Shown here: positions 8,874 to 17,503 of the stretch, one piece after another
How the letters are laid out: each line of letters begins with the position of its first letter
Numbering within the stretch: position 1 is the stretch's first letter
Source: Pseudomonas sp. P5_109
Lineage (GTDB): Bacteria > Pseudomonadota > Gammaproteobacteria > Pseudomonadales > Pseudomonadaceae
DNA length: 64,000 nucleotides
Direction: 5' to 3'
Assembly (NCBI RefSeq): GCF_034009455.1
Contig: NZ_CP125380.1
Coordinates: 3,175,501 to 3,239,500, forward strand
Notes under the pieces: model-generated
The model's input: the letters and a program-made list of their open reading frames with translations, nothing else
Told to the model about the DNA's origin: nothing
The model's database searches: none
Program-made: the position numbers and the translations under genes

Positions 8874-10610
8874 TCAATGGGAATGACGCGGCACTTCGGC
8901 GCCACGGCAACCGACCAGGAAGTCGAAGTCGCAACCCTGGTCCGCTTGCAGCACGTGGTCGATGTAGAGCTGGCGATAGCCACCGACGATCAGGTTCTGC
9001 GGCGGTTGCAGGTCAGCCATGCGCGCAGCCAGTTCGGCATCCGGGATGTCCAGGTGCAGACGGCCGCTGGCGCAATCGAGTTCGATCCAGTCACCTTCCT
9101 TCACCGCGGCCAACGGCCCGCCGGCGGCGGCTTCGGGGGCGACATGCAGCACCACGGTGCCGTACGCCGTGCCACTCATGCGCGCATCGGAAATACGCAC
9201 CATGTCGGTCACGCCCTGGGCCAGCAGCTTGGCCGGCAGGCCCATGTTGCCGACTTCGGCCATGCCTGGATAACCCTTCGGCCCGCAGTTTTTCATCACC
9301 AGGATCGAGTTGGCATCCACGTCCAGTTCCGGATCGTTGATCCGCGCCTTGTACATGTCGAAGTTCTCGAACACCACCGCACGGCCGCGATGCTGCATCA
9401 ATTCGGGTGTAGCGGCGGAAGGCTTGAGCACCGCACCCAGTGGTGCCAGGTTGCCGCGCAATACGCAGATGCCGCCGTCGGCGCGGATCGGGTTGTCGAG
9501 GGTGCGGATCACTTCGTCTTCGCCATAGATCGGCGCTTCCCTGGTGTTCTCGCCGATGGACTTGCCGTTAACGGTCAAGGCATTCGGGTTCGGGATCAGG
9601 TTGGCTTCACCGAGGCGACGCAGCACCGCCGGCAAGCCGCCAGCGTAATAGAACTCTTCCATCAGGAAACGTCCCGACGGTTGCAGGTCGACGATGGTCG
9701 GCATACCGCGACCGATGCGGGTCCAATCGTCGAGGTCCAGCTCCACGCCGATACGTCCGGCGATGGCTTTCAAGTGGATCACCGCGTTGGTCGAACCGCC
9801 GATGGCGGCGTTGACGCGGATGGCGTTCTCGAAGGCTTCCTTGGTGAGGATCTTCGACAGCTTCAAGTCTTCGCGCACCATCTCCACGGCACGCATGCCG
9901 GACATGTGCGCCAGCACATAACGACGCGCATCCACGGCGGGGATCGCTGCGTTGTGGGGCAGGGAAGTGCCCAGTGCTTCGGCCATGCAGGCCATGGTCG
10001 AGGCGGTGCCCATGGTGTTGCAGGTGCCGGCCGAGCGGGACATGCCGCCCTCGGCCGCGAGGAAATCATCGATGCTGATGGTGCCGGCCTTGACCTGTTC
10101 GCTGAGCTGCCAGACCACGGTGCCGGAGCCGATGTCCTTGCCCTTGTGCTTGCCGTTGAGCATCGGTCCGCCGGTGACGACGATCGCGGGCACGTCGCAA
10201 CTGGCGGCGCCCATCAACAAGGCCGGGGTGGTTTTGTCACAACCGGTCAGCAGCACCACGCCATCGATCGGGTTGCCGCGAATGGCTTCTTCGACGTCCA
10301 TGCTCGCCAGGTTACGGGTGAGCATGGCGGTGGGGCGCAGGTTCGATTCGCCGTTGGAGAACACCGGAAATTCCACCGGGAAGCCGCCGGCCTCGATCAC
10401 GCCGCGTTTGACGTGCTCGGCAATCTGGCGGAAATGCGCGTTGCACGGGGTCAGTTCCGACCAGGTGTTGCAGATGCCGATGATCGGCTTGCCATGGAAC
10501 TGGTGGTCGGCGATGCCCTGATTCTTCATCCAGCTGCGGTACATGAAGCCGTTCTTGTCGGCGGTGCCAAACCATTGGGCGGAGCGCAGGGTGGGTTTCT
10601 TATCAGACAT
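8874..10610 (-). CDS. IlvD/Edd-family sugar-acid dehydratase (L-arabinonate/D-xylonate dehydratase-like)
   Basis: This 578-residue enzyme dehydrates an aldonic acid to its 2-keto-3-deoxy acid in the cytoplasm. The IlvD/Edd family Fe-S/metal cysteines are visible in order: ICNTWSELTPCN near residue 47-57, GCDKTTPAL in the first third and GTCNTMGTASTM near residue 200. The C-terminal VRISDARMSGTAYG motif is also family-specific. The start at 10610 was chosen because of an AAGAGAA ribosome site; the frame stays open for 56 more codons upstream, through the promoter region. A pentonate substrate is inferred from the genes around it (AraD1-like protein, alpha-ketoglutaric semialdehyde dehydrogenase). 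It is transcribed away from the MFS gene, and an operator-like site overlaps its -10 region. Confidence 0.9.
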   Translation of the reverse strand: MSDKKPTLRSAQWFGTADKNGFMYRSWMKNQGIADHQFHGKPIIGICNTWSELTPCNAHFRQIAEHVKRGVIEAGGFPVEFPVFSNGESNLRPTAMLTRNLASMDVEEAIRGNPIDGVVLLTGCDKTTPALLMGAASCDVPAIVVTGGPMLNGKHKGKDIGSGTVVWQLSEQVKAGTISIDDFLAAEGGMSRSAGTCNTMGTASTMACMAEALGTSLPHNAAIPAVDARRYVLAHMSGMRAVEMVREDLKLSKILTKEAFENAIRVNAAIGGSTNAVIHLKAIAGRIGVELDLDDWTRIGRGMPTIVDLQPSGRFLMEEFYYAGGLPAVLRRLGEANLIPNPNALTVNGKSIGENTREAPIYGEDEVIRTLDNPIRADGGICVLRGNLAPLGAVLKPSAATPELMQHRGRAVVFENFDMYKARINDPELDVDANSILVMKNCGPKGYPGMAEVGNMGLPAKLLAQGVTDMVRISDARMSGTAYGTVVLHVAPEAAAGGPLAAVKEGDWIELDCASGRLHLDIPDAELAARMADLQPPQNLIVGGYRQLYIDHVLQADQGCDFDFLVGCRGAEVPRHSH

Positions 10611-10624
10611 GATCGATTCTCTTA

Positions 10625-10635
10625 TTGTATGACTA
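10625..10635. promoter_or_regulatory. FadR-type operator-like site over the dehydratase promoter
   Basis: TTGTATGACTA matches the published FadR-subfamily consensus TNGTNNNACNA. On the minus strand it overlaps a TATAGT -10-like hexamer (10632-10637), so binding would block transcription of the dehydratase gene. Confidence 0.6.
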
Positions 10636-10687
10636 TATTGTTCAAGCTGAAGCGTAACATAAGCGCAAATTGTGCTCTTTGGAAGTG

Positions 10688-10716
10688 TTGTTGAGTAAAT
10701 AGTATTACTATATAGT
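10688..10716 (+). promoter_or_regulatory. Sigma-70-like promoter for the MFS gene
   Basis: TTGTTG (10688-10693) and TATAGT (10711-10716) are separated by exactly 17 bases. The second operator-like site fills the spacer. Confidence 0.5.
10700..10710. promoter_or_regulatory. FadR-type operator-like site in the MFS promoter spacer
   Basis: TAGTATTACTA matches TNGTNNNACNA. It lies between the -35 and -10 hexamers of the MFS promoter and 75 bases from the site at 10625, about seven helical turns, so cooperative binding on one DNA face is possible. Confidence 0.6.
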
Positions 10717-10804
10717 CCGCTCAAACGGAGGGATGGCCCTGGCGAGTTTTTCGCGAGAGGCGTCCCCCGAGGTTCCATAACAACAACAATCGGAGACCGA
10801 TCTC

Positions 10805-12127
10805 ATGAGCCAGGAACTGCGGCTTATCCGTCGCATCACGCTGAAACTGATTCCCTTCCTGATCCTGCTGTACCTGATCGCCTATGTGGACCGCTCCGCG
10901 GTGGGCTTCGCCAAATTGCACATGGGCGCCGACATCGGCCTCGGCGATGCCGCCTACGGACTTGGCGCCGGGCTGTTCTTCATCGGCTACTTCCTGCTGG
11001 AAATTCCCAGCAACCTGATGCTCGACCGCTTTGGCGCACGCCGCTGGTTCGCACGGATCATGATCACTTGGGGCGCCATCACCATCGGCATGGCTTTCGT
11101 CCAGGGACCGAACAGCTTCTATGTGATGCGTTTCTTGCTCGGCGCCGCCGAGGCCGGGTTCTTCCCGGGCGTTCTGTACTACATCACCCAATGGTTCCCG
11201 GTGCGCCATCGCGGCAAGATCCTCGGGCTGTTCATCCTGTCGCAACCCATCGCGATGGTGATCACCGGCCCGCTGTCCGGCGGCCTGCTGGGCATGGACG
11301 GTGTGTTGGGGCTGCATGGCTGGCAGTGGCTGTTCATCGTCATCGGCTGCCCGGCGATCCTGCTGACCTGGCCGGTACTGCGCTGGTTGCCGGATGGCCC
11401 ACAGCAAGTGAAGTGGATGGATCAGGCGGAAAAGGACTGGCTCAGTGGCGAGCTGAAAAAGGATCTCGATGCGTATGGCCAGACCCGTCACGGCAATCCG
11501 CTGCACGCCCTCAAGGACAAGCGCGTCCTGCTGCTGGCGCTGTTCTACCTGCCGGTGACCCTGAGCATCTATGGCCTGGGTTTGTGGCTGCCGACCTTGA
11601 TCAAGCAGTTCGGCGGTAGTGACTTGGTGACCGGTTTCGTTTCCGCGGTGCCGTACATCTTCGGGATCGTCGGCCTGTTGATCATCCCGCGCAGTTCCGA
11701 CCGCTTGAATGATCGCTACGGCCACTTGGCGGTGCTTTATGTACTGGGCGCGATTGGCCTGTTCCTCAGCGCCTGGCTGTCGGTGCCGGTGCTGCAACTG
11801 GCGGCGCTGTGCCTGGTGGCGTTCGCCCTGTTTTCCTGCACGGCGGTGTTCTGGACCCTGCCGGGCCGATTCTTTGCCGGTGCCAGTGCGGCGGCGGGGA
11901 TCGCCTTGATCAACTCGGTGGGCAACCTCGGTGGTTACCTCGGTCCATTCGTGATCGGCGCGTTGAAGGAGTACACCGGCAATCTTGCGTCCGGCTTGTA
12001 TTTCCTCTCCGGGGTGATGGTGTTCGGCCTGATTCTGACTGGCGTCGTCTATCACCTGCTGGAACGCAAACACGTCCTGCCAGCCGATGAGTTTGCGGCG
12101 AGTGCACGTGGTGCGTCCCGTACCTGA
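10805..12127 (+). CDS. MFS transporter of the anion:cation symporter type (aldonate uptake)
   Basis: This 440-residue protein shows twelve predicted transmembrane helices. Features of the ACS family (GudP, GarP, tartrate and phthalate carriers) are visible: YVDRSAVGFAK in helix 1, GYFLLEIPSNLMLDRFGAR between helices 2 and 3, and AAEAGFFPGVLYYITQWFP in helix 4. The divergent sugar-acid dehydratase and the downstream pathway enzymes make an aldonic acid (arabinonate, xylonate or a similar acid) the likely substrate. An AATCGGAGACCG ribosome site precedes the ATG. It probably heads a rightward operon with the AraD1-like and ALDH genes. Confidence 0.9.
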   Translation: MSQELRLIRRITLKLIPFLILLYLIAYVDRSAVGFAKLHMGADIGLGDAAYGLGAGLFFIGYFLLEIPSNLMLDRFGARRWFARIMITWGAITIGMAFVQGPNSFYVMRFLLGAAEAGFFPGVLYYITQWFPVRHRGKILGLFILSQPIAMVITGPLSGGLLGMDGVLGLHGWQWLFIVIGCPAILLTWPVLRWLPDGPQQVKWMDQAEKDWLSGELKKDLDAYGQTRHGNPLHALKDKRVLLLALFYLPVTLSIYGLGLWLPTLIKQFGGSDLVTGFVSAVPYIFGIVGLLIIPRSSDRLNDRYGHLAVLYVLGAIGLFLSAWLSVPVLQLAALCLVAFALFSCTAVFWTLPGRFFAGASAAAGIALINSVGNLGGYLGPFVIGALKEYTGNLASGLYFLSGVMVFGLILTGVVYHLLERKHVLPADEFAASARGASRT

Positions 12128-12151
12128 TTTTGAGGTGTCACGCCGACCAAA

Positions 12152-12241
12152 TGTGGGAGCGGGCTTGCTCGCGAAAGCACTGTGTCAGTCACCGATGATG
12201 TCGGGTAGGACGACCTCTTCGCGAGCAAGCCCGCTCCCACA
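12152..12241. repeat. REPIN, GTGGGAGCGGGCTTGCTCGC family
   Basis: Inverted arms TGTGGGAGCGGGCTTGCTCG.. and ..CGAGCAAGCCCGCTCCCACA flank a central spacer, between the MFS and AraD1-like genes. It may form an mRNA hairpin that lowers or stabilises downstream expression. Confidence 0.93.
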
Positions 12242-12285
12242 TTGGTTCTGCGCTGTTCTGAAGTATTGTTTACAGGAGAAAATCC

Positions 12286-13278
12286 ATGCGTTTGGTTCAG
12301 TTCGAATTGAGTAACGGCGAACGCCGTGTCGGCGTTGTCGAAGCAGGCCTGGTGCGAGAAGTGCAGGACGCGCGCACTGTTCGCGATCTGGCATTGGCGG
12401 CGATCGAGGCGGGGGCAAGTCTTGAGCAGCAGGTGCAAGGTCTTGGCCTGGGCATCAGCCACGACTATGCCGAACTGCTGGAGCAACGACGTATCCTGCC
12501 GCCGCTGGACCATCCGGACCCGGCGCACATGCTGGTCAGCGGCACGGGCCTGACCCACCTTGGCAGTGCGTCGGCCCGGGACAAGATGCACCAGCAAAGT
12601 GGCGACGAAACCGCGATGACCGACACCATGCGCATCTTCAAATGGGGCGTGGAGGGCGGCAAGCCGGCGGCGGATGAGGTCGGTGTGCAACCGGAATGGT
12701 TCTACAAAGGCGATGGCAGCATTGTTGTCAGGCCGGGCCAGCCGTTCCCGCTGCCGCCGTTTGCCGAAGATGCCGGTGAAGAGCCGGAAATCGCTGGCCT
12801 GTACGTGATCGGTCACGACGGCAAGCCGTATCGCCTGGGCTTTGCCGTGGGCAACGAGTTCTCCGACCACGTCATGGAGCGCAAGAACTACCTGTATCTG
12901 GCCCACTCGAAACTGCGCAGCTGCAGCTACGGCCCGGAACTGCGGATCGGCGAACTGCCGCAGCATCTGGCCGGTACCAGCCGCATCCTGCGCGACGGCG
13001 AAGTGCTGTGGCAGAACGAGTTTCTCAGTGGCGAGGCGAACATGTGCCACAGCCTCGCCAACCTCGAATTCCATCATTTCAAGTACAGCCAGTTCCTGCG
13101 CCCGGGAGATGTGCACGTTCACTTCTTCGGCACCGCGACCCTGTCCTTTGCCGACGGCATTCGTACCCAGCCGGGTGATCTGTTCGAGATCACCCAGGCC
13201 GAATTCGGCGCGCCATTGATCAACGGCATCGCCCCGGTCCCGGCCGCTTTCGAGCCCGGCAGCGTCGGCACACTTTGA
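12286..13278 (+). CDS. AraD1-family protein (FAH superfamily)
   Basis: This 330-residue protein resembles the GguC/AraD1 branch of the fumarylacetoacetate hydrolase superfamily, which is tied to oxidative, non-phosphorylated pentose catabolism at the 2-keto-3-deoxy-pentonate step. The N-terminus MRLVQFELSNGERRVGVVE is typical of this branch, and the FAH-like core with acidic metal ligands follows (VGNEFSDHVMERKNYLYLAH, residues about 188-208). A conventional FAH hydrolase would be shorter. A TACAGGAG ribosome site precedes the ATG. The ALDH gene starts 10 bases after the stop, so the two are co-transcribed. The exact reaction (dehydratase or hydrolase) cannot be settled from sequence. Confidence 0.82.
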   Translation: MRLVQFELSNGERRVGVVEAGLVREVQDARTVRDLALAAIEAGASLEQQVQGLGLGISHDYAELLEQRRILPPLDHPDPAHMLVSGTGLTHLGSASARDKMHQQSGDETAMTDTMRIFKWGVEGGKPAADEVGVQPEWFYKGDGSIVVRPGQPFPLPPFAEDAGEEPEIAGLYVIGHDGKPYRLGFAVGNEFSDHVMERKNYLYLAHSKLRSCSYGPELRIGELPQHLAGTSRILRDGEVLWQNEFLSGEANMCHSLANLEFHHFKYSQFLRPGDVHVHFFGTATLSFADGIRTQPGDLFEITQAEFGAPLINGIAPVPAAFEPGSVGTL

Positions 13279-13288
13279 GGAATTACCT

Positions 13289-14869
13289 ATGATCCGGATT
13301 CTTGGTCACAACTACATCGGCGGCCAGCGCAGCGCCACCGGCAGCATCAAGTTGCAGAGTGTCGACGCGACGACGGGCGAGGCCTTGCCCCACGATTTTT
13401 TCCAGGCGACAGCGCAGGAAGTCGACGCAGCGGCCAGCGCGGCAGCGGCCGCGTATCCGGTCTATCGCAGTCTGAGTGCGGAGCGTCGGGCGCAGTTTCT
13501 CGATGCCATTGCCGATGAACTGGATGGCCTCGGTGATGATTTTGTCGCTGTGGTCTGCCGAGAAACGGCCTTGCCCGCAGGCCGGATTCAAGGCGAGCGT
13601 GGCCGTACCAGCGGGCAGATGCGCCTGTTTGCCAAAGTGCTGCGGCGTGGTGATTTCTACGGCGCACGGATCGACCGGGCATTGCCGGAACGGCAACCGT
13701 TGCCGCGTCCGGACCTGCGTCAGTACCGCATCGGCCTGGGACCTGTGGCGGTGTTTGGCGCCAGCAACTTTCCGTTGGCGTTTTCCACCGCCGGCGGCGA
13801 CACCGCCTCTGCATTGGCGGCTGGCTGCCCAGTGGTATTCAAGGCCCACAGCGGACACATGGCTACGGCCGAGCAAGTGGCTGATGCGATCATTCGCGCC
13901 GCCGAGAAAACCGCGATGCCGGCTGGTGTGTTCAACATGATCTACGGCGGTGGCGTCGGCGCGGCGCTGGTCAAGCATCCGGCGATTCAGGCCGTGGGCT
14001 TCACCGGTTCGCTCAAGGGCGGACGCGCCTTGTGCGACATGGCCGCGGCCCGGGTGCAGCCGATTCCGGTGTTCGCCGAGATGTCGAGCATCAACCCGGT
14101 GATCGTCCTGCCCCAGGCATTGCAGGTGCGGGCCGATACCGTCGCCCGGGACCTGACGGCGTCGGTGGTTCAGGGCTGCGGGCAGTTCTGCACCAATCCC
14201 GGTTTGGTCATCGGTATTCGCTCGGCGTCATTCAGCGCCTTTGTGCAGCAAGTGGCCGGGTTGATGGGGGATCAACCGGCGCAAACCATGCTCAACGCTG
14301 GCACCTTGAGTAGCTATGGCCAAGGCTTGGAAAAACTCCTCGCGCATCCGGGCGTCAAGCACCTGGCCGGCAATCCACAGCAGGGAAACCAGGCACAGCC
14401 ACAGTTGTTCAAGGCCGATGCCAGTCTGCTGGTCGACGGTGATGAGGTGCTGCAAGAAGAAGTGTTCGGTCCAACCACTGTGGTGGTTGAAGTGGACGAC
14501 CATGCGCAACTCATCGCCGCCTTGAACGGCCTGCATGGCCAGTTGACGGCGACCCTCATTGGCGAGCCGGAGGACTTCGAGCAGTTTGTCGGGCTGACGG
14601 CGTTGCTTGAGCAGAAGGTCGGGCGGATCCTGCTCAATGGCTATCCAACCGGCGTGGAAGTCTGCGATTCGATGGTCCACGGCGGACCTTACCCGGCAAC
14701 GTCCGATGCGCGCGGTACGTCGGTGGGCACACTGGCCATCGATCGTTTCCTGCGCCCGGTGTGCTTCCAGAACTACCCGGACAGTCTGCTGCCGGAGGCG
14801 CTGAAGAACGGCAATCCGCTGCGTATCCAGCGGCTGGTGGATGGGCAGCCATCACGCGACGCACTCTAG
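13289..14869 (+). CDS. Alpha-ketoglutaric semialdehyde dehydrogenase (NADP+ ALDH)
   Basis: This 526-residue aldehyde dehydrogenase oxidises 2,5-dioxopentanoate to 2-oxoglutarate, the last step of non-phosphorylated pentose and sugar-acid catabolism. Visible family features are the cofactor-binding VFGASNFPLAFSTAGGDT (about residues 154-171), the general base Glu in VFAEMSSINPV and the nucleophile Cys in VQGCGQFCTNPG. Length and these variants match the 525-residue KGSADH group rather than ordinary 490-residue ALDHs. The start is preceded by TTGAGGAATTACC. It follows the AraD1-like gene closely. Confidence 0.92.
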   Translation: MIRILGHNYIGGQRSATGSIKLQSVDATTGEALPHDFFQATAQEVDAAASAAAAAYPVYRSLSAERRAQFLDAIADELDGLGDDFVAVVCRETALPAGRIQGERGRTSGQMRLFAKVLRRGDFYGARIDRALPERQPLPRPDLRQYRIGLGPVAVFGASNFPLAFSTAGGDTASALAAGCPVVFKAHSGHMATAEQVADAIIRAAEKTAMPAGVFNMIYGGGVGAALVKHPAIQAVGFTGSLKGGRALCDMAAARVQPIPVFAEMSSINPVIVLPQALQVRADTVARDLTASVVQGCGQFCTNPGLVIGIRSASFSAFVQQVAGLMGDQPAQTMLNAGTLSSYGQGLEKLLAHPGVKHLAGNPQQGNQAQPQLFKADASLLVDGDEVLQEEVFGPTTVVVEVDDHAQLIAALNGLHGQLTATLIGEPEDFEQFVGLTALLEQKVGRILLNGYPTGVEVCDSMVHGGPYPATSDARGTSVGTLAIDRFLRPVCFQNYPDSLLPEALKNGNPLRIQRLVDGQPSRDAL

Positions 14870-14885
14870 CGGCTGGCCTCAATCT

Positions 14886-14977
14886 CTGTGGGAGCGGGCT
14901 TGCTCGCGAAAGCGGTTCATCATTCAACATCTCTGTTGGCTGACACTGCGCCTTCGCGAGCAAGCCCGCTCCCACAG
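14886..14977. repeat. REPIN, GTGGGAGCGGGCTTGCTCGC family
   Basis: Inverted 24-base arms (CTGTGGGAGCGGGCTTGCTC.. / ..GAGCAAGCCCGCTCCCACAG) stand just after the ALDH stop codon. Confidence 0.93.
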
Positions 14978-15052
14978 GTTGGTCATTCCAACCGGGGGAA
15001 ATGGGGCGCTATGAGCTATCATTGCGTTTTTCCCATCCAAAGACTGATTGCC

Positions 15053-15349
15053 ATGACTGCCCCAACCGACACCTTGCTCAATGCCCTCGAACACTGCGGA
15101 ATGGTGGAAATCGACGGGCTGCATGCCTTCGAATTCTCCCTCGACGAGTCCGATAATCTACACATTGAATGCATGGATGGCCGTGCGGCCAAGCACTGGG
15201 AGTTCACACCAGCGCAGATCCAGGCAGCGACCTTCGACACTACGTTGCAAAGCTGGTTGATCACCGGTGACTCGGGTGAACACCGTTTGGTGTGCTTGGG
15301 CGATGTCGTCAGCGGTGACAACGAAGATGACGACCAGGACGATGCGTAA
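15053..15349 (+). CDS. DUF5629-like small protein
   Basis: This 98-residue acidic cytoplasmic protein ends in DNEDDDQDDA. It resembles the DUF5629 family found in pseudomonads; its function is unknown. I chose the ATG at 15053 because MTAPTDTLLNALEHCGMVEIDGLHAFEF looks like the family N-terminus when read in short pieces; an upstream ATG at 15011 would add 14 residues. Its last codons overlap the start of the lactonase-like gene (ATGCGTAA), so the two are probably translationally coupled. Confidence 0.8.
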   Translation: MTAPTDTLLNALEHCGMVEIDGLHAFEFSLDESDNLHIECMDGRAAKHWEFTPAQIQAATFDTTLQSWLITGDSGEHRLVCLGDVVSGDNEDDDQDDA

Positions 15350-16511
15350 CCTCTGGCCACTGTTGATGGCCGGCAGTATCGGCGCCATGGGCGTCCAGGC
15401 TGCATCCGCCGATGACTATCAACTGCTCGTGGGCTCCTACACCGCCGGTCAAAGCCAAGGCATCTATCGCCTGGCGTTCGACAGCGGCACCGGGCAGATC
15501 GATGCCAGCCCCCTGCAAGTGATCAAGAGCGAAAACCCGTCGTGGCTGACCTTGTCGAAGGATCAGCGCCATCTGTTCGTGGTCAACGAAAACGGCCCGG
15601 GCCAGGCTGATCCGGTCGGGCGCGTCAGCAGTTTTTCGATCGATCCCAAGACCCATGCGCTGAGCCTGATCAGTCAGCTGCAAAGCCTGGGTAACGAGCC
15701 GACCCACTCCAGCCTCAGCGCCGATGGCAGCCATTTGTTTGTCAGCAACTACTCGGTGGCCGAAGACCCGGGCGGTACCCTTGCGGTGGTGCCGGTGGCG
15801 GCCGATGGCAAACTCAAACCGGTGGTGCAGATGAGCAGCCACCCGGCGAGCCGGGTCAATCCCGAGCGCCAGGCTTCGGCTCATGTGCATTCGACGATTC
15901 CGTCGCCGGATGGCAGATACGTGTTCTCCAATGACCTGGGCGCCGACAAGGTGTTTGCCTACCGCTTCGACCCCAAGGCCAACCCGGAACTGCCGTTGAC
16001 TCCGGCCACCCCGGCATTCGTGCAACTGCCGCCCGGCAGTGGGCCGCGTCACCTGTTGTTCAGCGCTGATGGCAAACACGCCTGGCTGAGCATGGAAATG
16101 AGCGCGCAAGTAGCGGTGTTCGATTACCACGACGGCCAACTCAAGCAGACGCAGATGGTCGATCTGGCGGCCGGGCAACCGGTCTCCGACAAGGCGGCGG
16201 CGGCGTTGCATGCCTCGGCTGATGGCAAGTTCCTCTACGTCAGCAACCGTGGCACGGCCAATCAACTGCTGGTGTTTGCCATCGATCCGGCGACCGGCCA
16301 CCTCAGCGAGCTGCAACGCCGGGCGGTGGAGGGCGATCATCCGCGGGAATTCAGCCTCGATCCGAGCGGTAAATTCCTGTTGATCGCCAACCAGAAGAGC
16401 AACCAGATTGTCGTCGTCGAACGCGACGCCAAGACCGGTCTGCTGGGCAAGACCGTGCAAAAACTAGCGATGGACGCCCCGAGCGACCTCAGGTTTTTGC
16501 TGCGTCAATAA
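15342..16511 (+). CDS. Exported beta-propeller lactonase (6-phosphogluconolactonase/YbhE family)
   Basis: This 389-residue protein has a signal peptide (hydrophobic core LLMAGSIGAMGVQAASA, residues about 6-22) and then the seven-bladed YbhE-type propeller: LLVGSYTAGQSQGIYRL, SLSADGSHLFVSNYS, STIPSPDGRYVFSNDLGAD, GPRHLLFSADGKHAW and HPREFSLDPSGKFLLIANQ. The cytoplasmic Pgl of the pentose phosphate route has no signal peptide, so this version probably acts on sugar lactones in the periplasm. Next to an aldonate uptake and breakdown island, it could open pentono- or hexonolactones to the acid that the MFS imports. The start at 15342 is preceded by CCAGGACG and overlaps the upstream stop. Confidence 0.88.
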   Translation: MRNLWPLLMAGSIGAMGVQAASADDYQLLVGSYTAGQSQGIYRLAFDSGTGQIDASPLQVIKSENPSWLTLSKDQRHLFVVNENGPGQADPVGRVSSFSIDPKTHALSLISQLQSLGNEPTHSSLSADGSHLFVSNYSVAEDPGGTLAVVPVAADGKLKPVVQMSSHPASRVNPERQASAHVHSTIPSPDGRYVFSNDLGADKVFAYRFDPKANPELPLTPATPAFVQLPPGSGPRHLLFSADGKHAWLSMEMSAQVAVFDYHDGQLKQTQMVDLAAGQPVSDKAAAALHASADGKFLYVSNRGTANQLLVFAIDPATGHLSELQRRAVEGDHPREFSLDPSGKFLLIANQKSNQIVVVERDAKTGLLGKTVQKLAMDAPSDLRFLLRQ

Positions 16512-16514
16512 GCC

Positions 16515-16547
16515 GCAGGCCCCGGTTCATGGGGCCTGCCTGCTTTT
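16515..16547 (+). terminator. Intrinsic terminator after the lactonase gene
   Basis: The stem GCAGGCCCC / GGGGCCTGC with a 7-base loop is followed by CTGCTTTT, four bases after the stop codon. Confidence 0.8.
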
Positions 16548-16666
16548 ATCAATGACGCTGATATTTGGTAATGCTACAAAGCATTTCAAGGTACGGACCC
16601 TCGAGGGTTAAGTTTGCTTCACGGCCCCACCGGGCAAGCAAGCCAACTGAATCGAGGAATACCGCC

Positions 16667-16846
16667 ATGAACTTCAACATCTTCTCTGTCATCGCCGCTT
16701 CCGCCATCTCTGCCACTGTTGCGCTGCCAGCCAGTGCCAACACTGAAATCAGCGACAAAAAAGCCCACACCCAGAGCTACACCCAGAAATACCTGCAACA
16801 AAGCGCCAACTTCTACGCCGCACTGGATCACAAAACCCAAGCCTGA
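16667..16846 (+). CDS. Small exported protein of unknown function
   Basis: This 59-residue protein has a clear Sec signal peptide (FNIFSVIAASAISATVALPASA, cut into short hydrophobic pieces, cleaved near residue 24). The mature peptide of about 35 residues is polar, with Gln, Tyr and Lys (SYTQKYLQQSANFYAALDHK). ATCGAGGAAT lies 6 bases ahead of the ATG at 16667 and supports this start over the longer frame from 16565. It stands alone between a terminator and a palindrome. Confidence 0.65.
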   Translation: MNFNIFSVIAASAISATVALPASANTEISDKKAHTQSYTQKYLQQSANFYAALDHKTQA

Positions 16847-16861
16847 GCGGTTATCCCTGCC

Positions 16862-16938
16862 TTTATGCAGGAGCGAAGTCACTGATGATCGACAGCACTT
16901 GTGTTGAAAACGATCAGAGTGATGTCGCTCCTGCATAA
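16862..16938. repeat. Imperfect palindrome of a fourth type
   Basis: TTATGCAGGAGCGA and TCGCTCCTGCATAA are perfect inverted arms. Pairing continues inward with mismatches (AGTCACTGATGATCG / CGATCAGAGTGATG). It may be a degenerate REP-like element or serve as a terminator for the small gene at 16667. I saw no second copy in the window. Confidence 0.7.
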
Positions 16939-17049
16939 CGCATTTGCGACAGTATCAGTTTGCCATCAATGTTGCGCTTGATATCACATTGCCATACGCT
17001 TAAATTGACGCTGATTTTTTGACTCCTCCTCACGGCAAGGATCGGCAGC

Positions 17050-17175
17050 ATGGTGACGCGTCTGGCATTGGTTCTTCTGTTTCTCTATTCCACCCCCATT
17101 CTGTCGGCAGCCGACCCTGTTCCAGGTGAGCCGGAGGCTGCCCGCGAGCGCTTGATGAGTTTTATTGAAGACTGA
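17050..17175 (+). CDS. Very small exported protein (41 residues)
   Basis: The translation begins MVTRLALVLLFLYSTPILSA, a textbook signal peptide with an SAAD cleavage region, leaving a mature peptide of about 20 residues rich in Pro and Glu. CAAGGATC lies 8 bases before the ATG. Function is unknown. It is too short for most gene finders, so evidence is only the ribosome site plus the signal peptide. Confidence 0.45.
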   Translation: MVTRLALVLLFLYSTPILSAADPVPGEPEAARERLMSFIED

Positions 17176-17290
17176 AATAGTCTGGCTTAATGATCAACGA
17201 AGCTGATGGTCACTATGGATAACCCTGAGTGGTTACCCAGGCTTTTTTGATCGATTCTGTGGGCATTGAAACATGCCTGCGGAGAACATC

Positions 17291-17503
17291 ATGGCCAGCG
17301 CAATTCTCACTTCTGCCAAACACGGCGCCTATGTGGCGATCGGTCTTTACCTCGCCATGGTGCTGTTGGTCAGCCTCTCGGCCCAGTCGCAAGCCACCTT
17401 CGAAGCACCGATCCAGGTCGCTCATCCCGGCATCCAGTTTGAGCACCGTGCGCAAAACACGAGCGTCGATCAGGCTGAACTCGCAGGAGTCGCCGGCGCA
17501 TGA
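17291..17503 (+). CDS. Small single-pass membrane protein
   Basis: This 70-residue protein has one hydrophobic segment (AYVAIGLYLAMVLLVSLSA, residues about 12-30) followed by a soluble tail. GCGGAGAAC just upstream supports the ATG at 17291 rather than that at 17273. Its stop overlaps the next start (ATGA), so the two products are made together. No family recognised. Confidence 0.62.
   Translation: MASAILTSAKHGAYVAIGLYLAMVLLVSLSAQSQATFEAPIQVAHPGIQFEHRAQNTSVDQAELAGVAGA

Noticed and set aside
8627..8983. N-terminal extension of the FadR-type regulator
   Set aside because: The extra sequence runs through the palindromic repeat and does not resemble family N-termini.
8048..10694. Long plus-strand frames opposite the regulator and dehydratase genes
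   Set aside because: They cross gene borders and a palindromic repeat, and the minus-strand genes have full family motifs.
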